A DNA stretch of 64,000 nt from Hydrogenophilus thiooxidans (lineage in GTDB: Bacteria; Pseudomonadota; Gammaproteobacteria; Burkholderiales; Rhodocyclaceae). Position numbers and translations under genes: made by a program. The DNA lies in contig NZ_JAHLSY010000002.1 of the NCBI RefSeq assembly GCF_019049855.1, positions 62,001-126,000 of the forward strand, written 5' to 3'. The stretch's first letter is position 1; each line of letters begins with the position of its first letter. Shown here one piece after another: positions 24,534 to 33,804 of this stretch. The notes beneath the pieces are model-generated. The model ran no database searches, was not told the origin of the DNA, and saw only the letters and a program-made list of their open reading frames with translations.

Positions 24534-25640
24534 TCATGCGATTGCGGCGGGATAGGAACCGAGCCGTTTGACGAATGCAGCACGCTCCTCGAGCTCCGCC
24601 AACGCCTGCGAAACCGGTGGGTCACTTTGATGCCCTTCGATATCGATGAAGAAGACATACTCCCACAGCCCTCCTTTGGCCGGACGCGATTGAAGTTTCG
24701 TCATCGATACGCCATGCTTGGCCAAGGGCTCCAACAAACGGTGCATCGCTCCGGGGCGATTCGGCGCGGAACAGACGAGCGACGTCTTGTCTTTGCCCGA
24801 AGGCCCGGCGTCGTGCTTCGCAATCACCAGAAAGCGCGTCGTGTTGTTGGGGTCATCTTCGATGTTGTGCGCCAGGATCGGCAACCCGTACCGCTCCGCT
24901 GCCGCTGCGCCAGCAATCGCTGCGCTGTCGGGGTCTTCGGCCGCCATCCGTGCCGCCTCGGCGTTGCTCCCCACCGGAATCCGTGCCGCGTCGGGAAGAT
25001 GAAGGTTGAGCCACTCATGACATTGCGCCAAGCTTTGCGCATGCGAATAGACCCGCTTCACCGCGCGCAGCGACGGAACCTGTCCCATCAAATGTTGGTG
25101 GACGCGCAGCAACGCCTCGCCGCAGATCTTGAGGGGGTGCAGAAGCAGCAGATCGTGGGTCACCCCCACCGCCCCTTCGGCCGAATTTTCGATCGGGACG
25201 ACCCCATAGTCGAGGTTACCCGCTTCGACCTCTCGAAACACTTCGTCGATCGTGGTCATCGGGTGAAAGTGGGGCGCCGAACCGAAGTGCTTGCGTGCTG
25301 CCATCTCGGAAAAGGTCCCCCAAGGACCGAGGAACCCGACTTGCAACGGTTGTTCGAGCGCCAGACACGCCGACATCACCTCGCGAAAGATCACCCGAAC
25401 CGCTTCGTTCGGCAAAGGTCCGGGATTTGCGGCGATCAGTCGGCGCAACACGTCGGCCTCACGCTCAGGGCGGTAGATCACCCCGCCGCCTTTGAGCACA
25501 CCGATGCGCCGGGCGCATTCGCCTCGTTCCGACAACAGCCGCAAAATTTCGGCATCGATCGCGTCGATCCGCTGCCGAACCGCTATGAGTTCCCGCTCCC
25601 GCCACGCCGGGTCTTCGGTGGCCTTGTCCGACGTTTCCAT
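24534..25640 (-). CDS. pheA: Bifunctional chorismate mutase / prephenate dehydratase (P-protein)
   Basis: Converts chorismate to prephenate and then phenylpyruvate. The 368-residue protein holds an AroQ chorismate mutase domain (residues about 15-100; IDAIDAEILRLLSERGECARRIG), the prephenate dehydratase domain (GFLGPWGTFSEMAARKHFG, VPIENSAEGAVGVTHDLL, NTTRFLVIAK) and a C-terminal ACT domain (DKTSLVCSAPNRPGAMHRLL, then EYVFFIDIEGH) that normally binds phenylalanine for feedback inhibition. serC ends 30 bp upstream and hisC starts 52 bp downstream. Confidence 0.96.
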   Translation of the reverse strand: METSDKATEDPAWRERELIAVRQRIDAIDAEILRLLSERGECARRIGVLKGGGVIYRPEREADVLRRLIAANPGPLPNEAVRVIFREVMSACLALEQPLQVGFLGPWGTFSEMAARKHFGSAPHFHPMTTIDEVFREVEAGNLDYGVVPIENSAEGAVGVTHDLLLLHPLKICGEALLRVHQHLMGQVPSLRAVKRVYSHAQSLAQCHEWLNLHLPDAARIPVGSNAEAARMAAEDPDSAAIAGAAAAERYGLPILAHNIEDDPNNTTRFLVIAKHDAGPSGKDKTSLVCSAPNRPGAMHRLLEPLAKHGVSMTKLQSRPAKGGLWEYVFFIDIEGHQSDPPVSQALAELEERAAFVKRLGSYPAAIA

Positions 25641-25670
25641 GATCCCCCGCTCCCTACTTTTTCCGACGCG

Positions 25671-26771
25671 TCACGAGGCGTTGCGTGCGGCGAAATCGTG
25701 TAGGAACGCCACCAACGCATCGACCCCCTCTTCAGGCATCGCGTTGTAGATCGACGCCCGCATCCCGCCGACCATTTTGTGCCCTTTGAGGTATTTGAGC
25801 CCCGCTGCGTCGCTCTCGTACAAAAACCGTTCGTTCAGCGATTCGTCCCGCAACCGGAAAGGCACGTTCATTCGACTGCGCCACGGGGGCTCGATTCGAT
25901 TCTCATAGAGCGGCAGCGCGTCGATTGCGGCGTAGAGTTTTTCCGCTTTTCGGCGGTTCACCGCCTCGATCGCCGCAACGCCGCCTTGCGCCTCGAGCCA
26001 GGCAAAAACGAGGTTCGCGACGTAGATCGCAAAGGTGGGCGGGGTGTTCAACATCGACTGGTTGGCGTCCTGCGCTGCATACTGCATCACCGACGGCGTG
26101 CCGACCCAGGGGTCGTTGATGAGGTCACGGCGCACGATCACGATCGTCACCCCAGCGGGGCCGACGTTCTTCTGCGCCCCTGCGTAGATCAAACCGAATT
26201 GGCGCACATCGATCGGCCGCGACAAAAGGTGCGAACTCATATCGGCGACGATCGGCACACCCGTAGCGGCGATCGCGTCGAGGTCGAGCCATTCGACACC
26301 ATGAATCGTTTCGTTGGTGCAGACATGCACGTAGCTTGCGTTGGGATCGATGTCGAGCTCATCGGCACGCGGTGCCCGAGTAAAGCCGCTCTCTTCGGTG
26401 GAACCCGCAAGCCGCACCTTTCCGCCCAGCACTGGCGCCAACCGCAACGCTTCGCGGTACGCCTTTTGCGACCACGCGCCCGTGACGATGTAATCGGCAG
26501 AGCCTCCGCGCAAAAGGTTCATCGCCACTTGCGCAAATTGCAACGTCGCGCCACCTTGCAAAAACAGCACCGCGTAATCGTCCGGAATCGCCAAAAGCGC
26601 CCGCAACCGAACCTCCGCTTCGTCCCGCACCGCAGAAAAGTGCGGCCCGCGGTGGCTCACTTCGATCAGACTCGACCCGATGCCGTGCCAATCCAAAAGC
26701 TCGCGCTGCACCTGTTCAAGCACGGGTTGCGGCAAAATCGCCGGCCCGGCACTGAAATTGAATACCCGCAT
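25671..26771 (-). CDS. serC: Phosphoserine aminotransferase
   Basis: PLP enzyme of serine and pyridoxine synthesis, 366 residues, starting MRVFNFSAGPAILPQPVL. Other signatures are GIGSSLIEVSHRGPHF, LFLQGGATLQFAQVAMNLL, and the PLP lysine in YAGAQKNVGPAGVTIVIV, with a C-terminal GGMRASIYNAMPEEGVDALV. The start at 26771 follows GAGGGGTGG; the in-frame codon 15 bases upstream adds nothing conserved. gyrA ends 51 bp upstream, and gyrA-serC-pheA is a conserved order in betaproteobacteria. Confidence 0.97.
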   Translation of the reverse strand: MRVFNFSAGPAILPQPVLEQVQRELLDWHGIGSSLIEVSHRGPHFSAVRDEAEVRLRALLAIPDDYAVLFLQGGATLQFAQVAMNLLRGGSADYIVTGAWSQKAYREALRLAPVLGGKVRLAGSTEESGFTRAPRADELDIDPNASYVHVCTNETIHGVEWLDLDAIAATGVPIVADMSSHLLSRPIDVRQFGLIYAGAQKNVGPAGVTIVIVRRDLINDPWVGTPSVMQYAAQDANQSMLNTPPTFAIYVANLVFAWLEAQGGVAAIEAVNRRKAEKLYAAIDALPLYENRIEPPWRSRMNVPFRLRDESLNERFLYESDAAGLKYLKGHKMVGGMRASIYNAMPEEGVDALVAFLHDFAARNAS

Positions 26772-26822
26772 CGCACCACCCCTCACCGTGTTTCTCGCTA
26801 TCCTGCCACGCCCGTCCCCGGG

Positions 26823-29402
26823 TCAGCCGTTGCTTTCATCCGCTTCACCGTTCGGTCCTTTCGCAACTTTCACCACCGCAGCCAAACGGTCGTTGGCATC
26901 GAGCGCCATCAACGTCACCCCTTGCGTGACGCGCCCCAATTCGCGGATATCGTCCACACGTGTCCGGATCACGACCCCGTTTTGCGACATCAGCATCACC
27001 TCATCCCCCGGCCGCACCAGACACGCGCCGACCAATTTGCCGTTGCGCGCGCTCGTCTGAATCGCGATCATCCCTTTGGTGCCGCGGCTGTGGCGGGTGA
27101 ATTCGGTAACCGCGGTCCGCTTTCCAAAGCCGTTTTCGGTTGCCAAAAGCAGACTCGCATCCTCGTCTGGCTGCGCCACCGCGACCATCGCCACGACCCG
27201 CTGCCCCTCTTCCAACTGCATCCCGCGCACCCCCCGCGCTTCCCGACCCATCGGACGCACGTCGTCCTCCGAAAAGCGCACCGCCTTACCGGCGTCGGAA
27301 AGCAGCATCACATCGGCTTGGCCATCGGTGATCGCAACACCGATGAGGCGGTCGCCGTCGTCGAGCGCCAACGCGATGATGCCCGCTTTACGCGGATTGG
27401 CAAACGCATCGAGTGCGGTTTTCTTCACGACCCCTTGCGCGGTCGCGAACAAGACGAACGCATCGCAGCGAAACGCTTTTACCGACAATACCGCCTGGAT
27501 CTGTTCGCCAGGCTGGATCGGCAACAAATTGACGATCGGTTTGCCGCGGCCGGTCCGCCCCCCTTCGGGCAGGTCGAAAACGCGCAGCCAATAGACCCGA
27601 CCACGGCTGGAGAAACAGAGCAGCCAGTCGTGGGAGTTCGCGACAAAGAGCTGTTCGGCAAAATCGTCCTCTTTGGTGCTCGCTGCCAATTTTCCGCGCC
27701 CGCCGCGCCGCTGCGCGCGATAGTCGTCGAGCGGCTGCCGCTTGACATACCCCGAATGGGTGAGCGTCACCACGGTTTCGTGGGGGGCAATCAAATCCTC
27801 CAATCGGATTTCGTCCGCTTCGGTCACGATCTCGCTGCGCCGCGGGTCACCGAAACGCGCTTTCACGTCACGCAACTCGTCGGCGATGATCGCGGTCACC
27901 CGCTCGCGGCGCGCCAAAATATCGAGCAGATCGGTGATGCGGTCGATCACCTCGCGGTATTCGTTGAGGATTCTCTCCTGCTCGAGACCGGTGAGCCGCT
28001 GCAAGCGCAGCGCCAGAATCGCATCGGCTTGCGCTTCGCTCAACCGGTACCCCTCATCTGCCAAACCAAACTCGGCCGGTAACCCTTCCGGCCGGTACGC
28101 ACGCGCATCGGCAACGGCGCGGGCCAACATCGCTTCAACGAGCGGCGAGCGCCAACGGCGTGCCAACAACGCCGCTTTCGCCGCAGCGGGCGTAGCGGAC
28201 GCTTTGATGAGCGCGATGATCTCATCGACGTTCGCAAGCGCCACCGCTAACCCTTCGAGGATATGCGCGCGCTCCCGCGCTTGGCGCAACTCGAAGACCG
28301 TGCGCCGCGTCACCACCTCACGCCGATGGTCGAGGAAGCATTCGACCAACTCCCTGAGATTGAGGGTGCGCGGCCGCCCGTCGACGAGCGCAACCAGATT
28401 CATCCCGAAGGTCTCTTGCAACTGCGTCAATTTGAAAAGGTGGTTCAAGACCACCTCGGGATGTTCGCCGCGCTTGAGTTCGATCACCACCCGCATGCCC
28501 GATTTGTCGGACTCGTCACGGATCTCACTAATCCCTTCGATGCGTTTCTCATTGACGAGCTCGGCGATGCGCTCCAACAGGGCGCGCTTGTTCACCTGAT
28601 ACGGTAACTCGTCGATGATGATCGCTTCGCGTTCGGATGCCCCCTTGCCCAGGGTTTCGAAATGGGTACGTGCGCGCATCACCACGCGGCCACGACCGGT
28701 GCGATACCCTTCCCGCACCCCCTCCAAGCCGACGATCAAGCCGGCGGTGGGAAAATCGGGCGCAGGAATGTAACGCATCAAGTCGTCGACGGTCAGTTCC
28801 GGGTTTTCGAGTAGCGCCAGACAGCCGTCGACCACTTCGCCCAAATTGTGCGGTGGAATATTGGTCGCCATCCCGACTGCGATACCGCTTGCGCCGTTGA
28901 TCAGCAGATTGGGCACCCGCGTCGGCAACACCAGCGGTTCACGCTCGGAGTTGTCGTAGTTGGGCCCGAAATCGACGGTCTCTTTGTCGATATCGGCCAG
29001 CAACTCGTGACCGATGCGCGCCATACGGATCTCGGTATAGCGCATCGCCGCGGCGGCATCACCATCTACGGAACCGAAGTTTCCTTGTCCATCGATCAAC
29101 GGATAACGCAGGCTGAAATCCTGCGCCATACGCACGATGGTGTCATAGACTGCAGAGTCACCGTGCGGGTGGTACTTACCGATCACATCCCCGACGATGC
29201 GCGCCGATTTCTTGTACGGCTTGTTCCAGTCGTTCCCCAGCTCATACATCGCGTAGAGCACGCGCCGGTGGACCGGCTTCAAACCATCCCGCGCATCGGG
29301 AAGCGCCCGGCCCACGATGACGCTCATCGCGTAATCGAGATAGCTGCGGCGCATCTCTTCCTCGAGACTCACCGCCAGGGTTTCACGCGCAATCGACTCC
29401 AT
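26823..29402 (-). CDS. gyrA: DNA gyrase subunit A
   Basis: Breakage-reunion subunit of gyrase, 859 residues. The catalytic tyrosine is in [12 protein letters not shown] and the quinolone region reads [17 protein letters not shown] with the wild-type Ser and Asp. The N-terminal winged-helix domain starts [21 protein letters not shown]. The C-terminal beta-pinwheel contains the GyrA box in [15 protein letters not shown] and repeated blades such as [18 protein letters not shown] and [19 protein letters not shown]. The ATG at 29402 is preferred to the GTG nine bases upstream, though the ribosome site is weak for both. It is the first gene of the long minus-strand supra-operon. Confidence 0.97.
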   Translation of the reverse strand: MESIARETLAVSLEEEMRRSYLDYAMSVIVGRALPDARDGLKPVHRRVLYAMYELGNDWNKPYKKSARIVGDVIGKYHPHGDSAVYDTIVRMAQDFSLRYPLIDGQGNFGSVDGDAAAAMRYTEIRMARIGHELLADIDKETVDFGPNYDNSEREPLVLPTRVPNLLINGASGIAVGMATNIPPHNLGEVVDGCLALLENPELTVDDLMRYIPAPDFPTAGLIVGLEGVREGYRTGRGRVVMRARTHFETLGKGASEREAIIIDELPYQVNKRALLERIAELVNEKRIEGISEIRDESDKSGMRVVIELKRGEHPEVVLNHLFKLTQLQETFGMNLVALVDGRPRTLNLRELVECFLDHRREVVTRRTVFELRQARERAHILEGLAVALANVDEIIALIKASATPAAAKAALLARRWRSPLVEAMLARAVADARAYRPEGLPAEFGLADEGYRLSEAQADAILALRLQRLTGLEQERILNEYREVIDRITDLLDILARRERVTAIIADELRDVKARFGDPRRSEIVTEADEIRLEDLIAPHETVVTLTHSGYVKRQPLDDYRAQRRGGRGKLAASTKEDDFAEQLFVANSHDWLLCFSSRGRVYWLRVFDLPEGGRTGRGKPIVNLLPIQPGEQIQAVLSVKAFRCDAFVLFATAQGVVKKTALDAFANPRKAGIIALALDDGDRLIGVAITDGQADVMLLSDAGKAVRFSEDDVRPMGREARGVRGMQLEEGQRVVAMVAVAQPDEDASLLLATENGFGKRTAVTEFTRHSRGTKGMIAIQTSARNGKLVGACLVRPGDEVMLMSQNGVVIRTRVDDIRELGRVTQGVTLMALDANDRLAAVVKVAKGPNGEADESNG

Positions 29403-29460
29403 ACGGTACACTCATGCGATTCGTTGCGCCAATTTTACCACCCCGAGCAAGGAACACCGG

Positions 29461-30834
29461 ATGATGGCCACGCAAGATCGCCAAAATGGGCCTGCGACGA
29501 CGCCCCAACCACCCATACAGGAACGCTTCGTTTTGGCCGCTGCTTGGGTGATCCCGATGGATCCTCCAGGCACGGTCCTCACCGACCACGCCGTTGTCGT
29601 CGCCGAGGGGCGCATCGCTGCGTTGCTTCCCACCTCTGAAGCCCAAATGCGCTATCCGCAACCGCAATGGCCATGGCTCATTCGCCCCAACCACGTGGCG
29701 CTTCCTGGGTTCGTCAATGCCCATACCCACGCCGCAATGACGCTCTTGCGCGGCGTTGCCGACGATCTGCCGCTCGAACGCTGGCTCCATGAGGCGATCT
29801 GGCCACGGGAGCAGGCGCTCGTTTCACCCGAATTCGTCTATGAAGGAAGCTGGATCGCCGCTGCGGAAATGATCGCCGGCGGCATCACCACGGCGCTCGA
29901 CATGTACTTCTTCCCCGACGCCGCCGCGCAAGCGTTTCACGAAGCAGGGCTGCGCGCGATGGTTGGGCTCGTCGCGCTGGAATTCCCCACCCCGTACGCC
30001 AACGACGCCGACGCCTACCTCGAAAAGGGGCTGGCCGCTTGGGAAAAATGGCGCGACACGCCGCTCCTCTCCTTTGCGCTGGCGCCCCATGCCCCCTACA
30101 CCGTCAGTGACGCCACATTTGCCCGAATCGCGGCGCTCGCCAACGAACTGGAACTCCCAGTTCACCTGCACCTCAACGAAACGGCCAACGAAACGCCGCA
30201 GTCGCTTGCGCAGTTCGGTGTCTCGCCGCTTGAACGGCTCGCGCGCACGGGCATCCTGGAAACGCCGCAAGTGATCGCCGCGCACGGCGTCCATCTCGAT
30301 CGCGACGAATTGGTGACGTTGGGCAAATACGGAGCCGCGCTCGTCCATTGCCCCACCTCCAATATGAAACTCGCCAGCGGCGCCGCCGATGTCACCGCAT
30401 GGCACGCGCACGGCATCATCGCGGCGCTTGGCAGCGACGGCGCCGCGAGCAACAATCGGCTCGACCTGTTTTGGGAGATGCGTCACGCGGCGCTTCTTGC
30501 CAAGCTCACCCAGCGAGACGCTGCCGCGCTCCCTGCGGCGACCCTACTCGAAATGGCGACACTCGGCGGCGCCAAAGCGCTCGGGCTTGCCGACGAAATC
30601 GGCTCCCTCACCCCAGGGAAAAGCGCAGACCTCATCACCGTCTCGTTCGAATCGTTCCTGACGCGGCCTTTGTTCGACCCCATTTCCCATCTCGTTTGGG
30701 TTGCCGACCGCGAACAGGTCTGTGACGTGTGGATCGCCGGGGTCCCCAAAAAGCGCGACCACACCCTGCTGTTGCAAAAAAGCAACACACAACTTGCCGT
30801 TTTCGCCGAAAAATGGCGCCAAAACCACAAATGA
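29461..30834 (+). CDS. TRZ/ATZ amidohydrolase, probable 5-methylthioadenosine/SAH deaminase
   Basis: Zn-dependent amidohydrolase of 457 residues related to MtaD and chlorohydrolases. Metal and substrate motifs: NAHTHAAMTLLRGVADDLPL (HxH), LAPHAPYTVSDATF, HLHLNETANET, AHGVHLDRDEL and LGSDGAASNNRLDLF (catalytic Asp). A C-terminal GSLTPGKSADLITV is the beta-sandwich part common to these enzymes. It is divergent from gyrA and upstream of ompA and ubiG, a frequent betaproteobacterial arrangement. Deamination of SAH or methylthioadenosine would fit with the methyl-cycle genes further along, but the substrate is inferred from family only. Confidence 0.82.
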   Translation: MMATQDRQNGPATTPQPPIQERFVLAAAWVIPMDPPGTVLTDHAVVVAEGRIAALLPTSEAQMRYPQPQWPWLIRPNHVALPGFVNAHTHAAMTLLRGVADDLPLERWLHEAIWPREQALVSPEFVYEGSWIAAAEMIAGGITTALDMYFFPDAAAQAFHEAGLRAMVGLVALEFPTPYANDADAYLEKGLAAWEKWRDTPLLSFALAPHAPYTVSDATFARIAALANELELPVHLHLNETANETPQSLAQFGVSPLERLARTGILETPQVIAAHGVHLDRDELVTLGKYGAALVHCPTSNMKLASGAADVTAWHAHGIIAALGSDGAASNNRLDLFWEMRHAALLAKLTQRDAAALPAATLLEMATLGGAKALGLADEIGSLTPGKSADLITVSFESFLTRPLFDPISHLVWVADREQVCDVWIAGVPKKRDHTLLLQKSNTQLAVFAEKWRQNHK

Positions 30835-30847
30835 CCTGGCGCCATGC

Positions 30848-30876
30848 TTGTCATGAAGTGGCGCAACCATTATAAT
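30848..30876 (+). promoter_or_regulatory. Sigma-70 promoter for ompA-like gene
   Basis: TTGTCA at 30848-30853, a 17-base spacer and a perfect TATAAT at 30871-30876 lie in the gap between the deaminase and the OmpA-like gene. The start codon is about 38 bases past the -10 box, so the leader would be about 30 nt with an AAAGGAAGG ribosome site. It is one of the two strongest promoter matches in the window. Confidence 0.75.
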
Positions 30877-30913
30877 GGTCCCATCAGTGACCCAGAAAAG
30901 AAAGGAAGGCACC

Positions 30914-31603
30914 ATGAACCCAATTCGTCATTTCGTTGCCGCCGCGCTCGTTACGGGCGCTTCGATGGCTGCATTTGCGCAAGATGTTGTCGTCGATACC
31001 AAACAAGGGGAGATTCCCTATGTAATCGACAGCCGGGGCGTCGTGGCGCGTAGCGGCACCGGGCTTTGCTGGCGTACGGGCTATTGGACGCCGGCGCTTG
31101 CCGAGCAAGTCAAAGACACCAACGGCAAGCCGCTCGCCTGCTCGTGTGACCCCGAGGTGATCGCCAAAGAGAAGTGCGAAGCGCCCAAACCGGCTCCTGC
31201 TGCGAAAGCGGCGCCGCAACCGGTCTCCAACAAGGTGAAGCTCTCTGCCGACACCCTCTTTGATTTCGACAAAGCAACCCTCCGGCCCGAAGGGAAGCGC
31301 AAGCTCGATGAGCTCGCTGCGCAAATCAAGAATATCAACGTCGAGGTCATTTTGGCGGTTGGTCACGCCGACCGGATCGGTTCCGACGCCTACAACCAGA
31401 AACTCTCTGAGCGTCGTGCAGAAGCCGTGAAGAAATACCTGGTGAGCAAGGGCGTTCCGATGAACCGCATCTACACCGAAGGAAAAGGTGAGAAGATGCC
31501 GGTCACCGGTAACAAGTGCGACAAGATCAAAGAGCGTAAAGCCCTGATCGCCTGCTTGCAGCCGGACCGCCGCGTCGAAGTGGAAGTGATCGGCACCAAG
31601 TAA
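30914..31603 (+). CDS. ompA: OmpA family outer-membrane protein
   Basis: Cell-envelope protein of 229 residues with a signal peptide (residues about 1-22, ending AAFAQ) and a C-terminal OmpA peptidoglycan-binding domain. The domain begins near residue 110 with LSADTLFDFDKATLRPEGKRKL, continues to VGHADRIGSDAYNQKLSERRAEAV and ends VEVEVIG. A pair of cysteines between residues about 200 and 215 (NKCDKIKER, ALIACLQP) is typical of betaproteobacterial OmpA. The region between signal and OmpA domain is short, about 85 residues with a GLCWRTGYW segment, too short for an eight-strand barrel. It has its own promoter and terminator. Confidence 0.9.
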   Translation: MNPIRHFVAAALVTGASMAAFAQDVVVDTKQGEIPYVIDSRGVVARSGTGLCWRTGYWTPALAEQVKDTNGKPLACSCDPEVIAKEKCEAPKPAPAAKAAPQPVSNKVKLSADTLFDFDKATLRPEGKRKLDELAAQIKNINVEVILAVGHADRIGSDAYNQKLSERRAEAVKKYLVSKGVPMNRIYTEGKGEKMPVTGNKCDKIKERKALIACLQPDRRVEVEVIGTK

Positions 31604-31624
31604 TCACCAATAACTGCTCACCCC

Positions 31625-31652
31625 AAAACGCCCTGCCCAAGCAGGGCGTTTT
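31625..31652 (+). terminator. Rho-independent terminator after ompA
   Basis: A perfect 12-bp stem (AAAACGCCCTGC / GCAGGGCGTTTT) with the 4-base loop CCAA ends in TTTTGTT. It follows the ompA stop by 21 bp and ends 15 bases before the ubiG start, so it separates the two transcripts; the A/T flanks would also allow bidirectional function. Confidence 0.9.
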
Positions 31653-31667
31653 GTTATGGGCCCCGCC

Positions 31668-32375
31668 ATGAACGAAACCGCAAACGTCGATCCCAACGAA
31701 ATCGCCAAATTTAGTGAATTGGCGCACCGCTGGTGGGACCCCACCAGTGAATTCCGACCGCTGCACGAAATCAACCCTCTTCGTCTCGACTGGATCGCTG
31801 CGCAGTGCGGGGGGCTTGCGGACAAACGCGTGGTCGACGTCGGATGCGGCGGCGGCCTCCTCACCGAGGCGATGGCGCACGCAGGCGCTGAGGTTACCGG
31901 CATCGACCTTTCGGAAAAAGCGCTCACCGTGGCCAAGCTTCATGCACTCGAAAGCGGCGCGCCGGTGCACTACGAAATGATCGCTGCTGAAGCATTAGCC
32001 GAAATGCACCCAGAAACGTTCGACGTCGTCACCTGCATGGAGATGCTCGAACACGTACCCGACCCCGCAAGCACCATTCGCGCCTGCGCCAAGCTGGCAA
32101 AACCGGGCGGTTCCGTCTGTTTCGCCACCCTCAACCGAACCGTGAAATCCTACCTCTTTGCGATCATCGGCGCGGAGTATCTCTTACAGCTTCTCCCCAA
32201 AGGCACCCACGACTGGCGAAAATTCCTCAAACCCGCCGAAATCACCGCGTGGGCAGAAACCGCCACACTCACCCCGAAAGCGATCATCGGCATGGGCTAC
32301 AACCCGCTCACAAAACGCTACTTCCTCACCGAAGACGTTGCCGTGAACTACCTCATCGCTTTCACCAAATGGTAA
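31668..32375 (+). CDS. ubiG: Ubiquinone biosynthesis O-methyltransferase
   Basis: SAM-dependent methyltransferase performing both O-methylations of ubiquinone synthesis. The 235-residue protein has ETANVDPNEIAKFSELAHRWWDP, a UbiG hallmark, then the SAM motif VVDVGCGGGLLTEAMAHAGA, GIDLSEKAL, CMEMLEHVPDP and GTHDWRKFLKPAEI. I start at the ATG at 31668; the in-frame ATG 12 bases earlier abuts the ompA terminator. It is followed by the tmRNA promoter region and no other gene. Confidence 0.96.
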   Translation: MNETANVDPNEIAKFSELAHRWWDPTSEFRPLHEINPLRLDWIAAQCGGLADKRVVDVGCGGGLLTEAMAHAGAEVTGIDLSEKALTVAKLHALESGAPVHYEMIAAEALAEMHPETFDVVTCMEMLEHVPDPASTIRACAKLAKPGGSVCFATLNRTVKSYLFAIIGAEYLLQLLPKGTHDWRKFLKPAEITAWAETATLTPKAIIGMGYNPLTKRYFLTEDVAVNYLIAFTKW

Positions 32376-32459
32376 TGCCGATCGCACGCGCTGAGGAAAG
32401 CGCCATTTGCGACGGGAATTATTTCCCAGCCGCCGGAACTTTGAACCCCATTTCTCGTC

Positions 32460-32465
32460 TATAAT
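32460..32465 (+). promoter_or_regulatory. -10 box of the tmRNA gene
   Basis: A perfect TATAAT ends 12 bases before the predicted tmRNA 5' end. A good -35 at canonical spacing is not evident: TTGAAC at 32441-32446 is only 13 bases away. The promoter is therefore supported mainly by position and -10 match. Confidence 0.5.
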
Positions 32466-32477
32466 GACGTTCTCGCT

Positions 32478-32851
32478 GGGGCCGTACTTGGCTTCGACGG
32501 GGGCTGCAAAGCAGTCGAGGGCATGCCGAGGTCCAGTCACCTCGTAAATCCACTGGCAAAAAACAAACGCCAACGACGAGCGTTTCGCCGTCGCCGCTTA
32601 ATCCCGGCGACGCGCTGCACCGGCTGAGCCTCACGGCCGGATGGTGACTTCGGTCACCTGTGCAGCGTCACCCTTGAGGCTAGCCAAAGTTGCCTGGCCG
32701 TTTGGCGGCTTTGTGCGAAACCCAAAACGGCTCGCATCGACGTGGCGCGCGTCTTGGCCGGCGTCGATGCCAAACGCAACAAGGCGCTAAGCATGTAGTC
32801 CTCGCTGTGGAGGGCTTCCGGACGGGGGTTCGACTCCCCCCGGCTCCACCA
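32478..32851 (+). ncRNA. ssrA: Transfer-messenger RNA (tmRNA)
   Basis: 374-nt tmRNA that rescues stalled ribosomes. The 5' end GGGGCCG pairs with CGGCTCC just before the encoded terminal ACCA, forming the tRNA-like acceptor. The 5' part has the conserved GTACTTGGCTTCGACGGGGG and the 3' T-arm reads GGGGGTTCGACTCCCCC. The internal reading frame starts with GCC at 32569 and ends with TAA at 32599-32601, encoding the degradation tag ANDERFAVAA. The tag is the betaproteobacterial type, with Val at the position where ANDERFALAA-type tags carry Leu. Confidence 0.97.
32569..32601 (+). other. tmRNA tag-peptide reading frame
   Basis: Eleven codons including TAA that encode A-N-D-E-R-F-A-V-A-A. The terminal Ala-Ala is the ClpXP degron feature. 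The upstream bases AAAACAAAC give the A-rich sequence that usually precedes the resume codon. Confidence 0.92.
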
Positions 32852-32870
32852 AAATGGTTTCCGAAACCCA

Positions 32871-32899
32871 TTGACCCAAACCTCGGATTCCCGTATCAT
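32871..32899 (+). promoter_or_regulatory. Promoter of tRNA-Phe
   Basis: TTGACC at 32871-32876, a 17-base spacer and TATCAT at 32894-32899 precede the mature tRNA by 11 bases. The region directly after is GGGTCTCCC, so transcription should start a few bases before the mature 5' end. Confidence 0.7.
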
Positions 32900-32910
32900 T
32901 CGGGTCTCCC

Positions 32911-32986
<76 letters not shown>

Positions 32987-32995
32987 CCTTTATCC

Positions 32996-33742
32996 TCACC
33001 ACTGCCAACGAATCGCGTTGGCGCGCGTCAGATCCATCTCCTCGTTCAGAAAAGATACGGGCAACGCGAACACCGTCGAACGCGCTGCTTCTTGGGTCGC
33101 AAAGGGTCCTAACACCAGCAACCACACGTGCCGGTTATTGCCGCGAGAAGTGGGTACGAGTAGCAGCTCCAAACCAGAGGGCACCATCGGCTGCAACCGG
33201 GACCGTTCTTTTTCGAGCGACGCTTTCGATACGCCTCGACGAACGATCAAAACCCAGCGATTCGCCTGTTGCCACGCATACCATTGGTGTCGCACCACCT
33301 CGAGCGAAGCGTCCTCGTCAACAGGCGCCGCAGATTGCGACAGCCGTCGAACGGAAGTTTTCTCGCTCTTGGTACTGGAAACGACAGACAACGTCTGTTC
33401 CTGCGTTGCGTCGGCGGAATTCGGAGCGGACGATTCCGGACGCGTCGCGGGCAGCTGCAGCAGATCCCCTGGGTTCGGAACGGACGACGACGATACCGTT
33501 GGCGCAGTATCGACTCCGGCTCCGACTTCCTGCTCTGGAACCTGCATGTGGGGAAGAGACTGCGAAACGGAAGTCGCTTGCGTTTCAGCAACCGGTTTCG
33601 CGGCGAAGACGCGCTTCGGATCGTCGGGTTGTTGCTGCCCGTGCCACCACGCGACCACCCCAAAAAAACCGAGCCAAAATGCCAAAACGACCCCAACTCC
33701 AGTCAGTAACCAACCCGGCATGTAACGCAAATGATTTCCCAC
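32996..33742 (-). CDS. Membrane-anchored SPOR-like protein
   Basis: Not recognised as a named protein. The 248 residues comprise a short cytoplasmic start, one transmembrane helix (residues about 10-31, WLLTGVGVVLAFWLGFFGVVAW), a long Ser/Thr/Pro/Gln-rich periplasmic linker (about 35-160) and a C-terminal domain of about 75 residues. That domain has the pattern of SPOR: WVLIVRRGVSKASLEKERSRL, then WLLVLGPFATQEAARSTVFAL. SPOR domains bind glycan strands without stem peptides at division sites, so a septal role is plausible. The start is GTG at 33742. It is divergent, by 62 bp, from a peptidoglycan-binding lipoprotein, which strengthens a cell-wall link. Confidence 0.65.
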   Translation of the reverse strand: MGNHLRYMPGWLLTGVGVVLAFWLGFFGVVAWWHGQQQPDDPKRVFAAKPVAETQATSVSQSLPHMQVPEQEVGAGVDTAPTVSSSSVPNPGDLLQLPATRPESSAPNSADATQEQTLSVVSSTKSEKTSVRRLSQSAAPVDEDASLEVVRHQWYAWQQANRWVLIVRRGVSKASLEKERSRLQPMVPSGLELLLVPTSRGNNRHVWLLVLGPFATQEAARSTVFALPVSFLNEEMDLTRANAIRWQW

Positions 33743-33804
33743 CCTTCACCCCTTGGAAATTCCGTTACAATTCTATCTGTAACCGCCAGCCGGAGCAGCA
33801 AAAA

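Noticed and set aside
25779-28082. A 767-codon plus-strand frame opposite serC and gyrA
   Set aside because: It spans two firmly identified minus-strand genes and the gap between them and shows no motif.
32441-32446. TTGAAC as the -35 of the tmRNA promoter
   Set aside because: The spacer to TATAAT would be 13 bases, too short for sigma-70.
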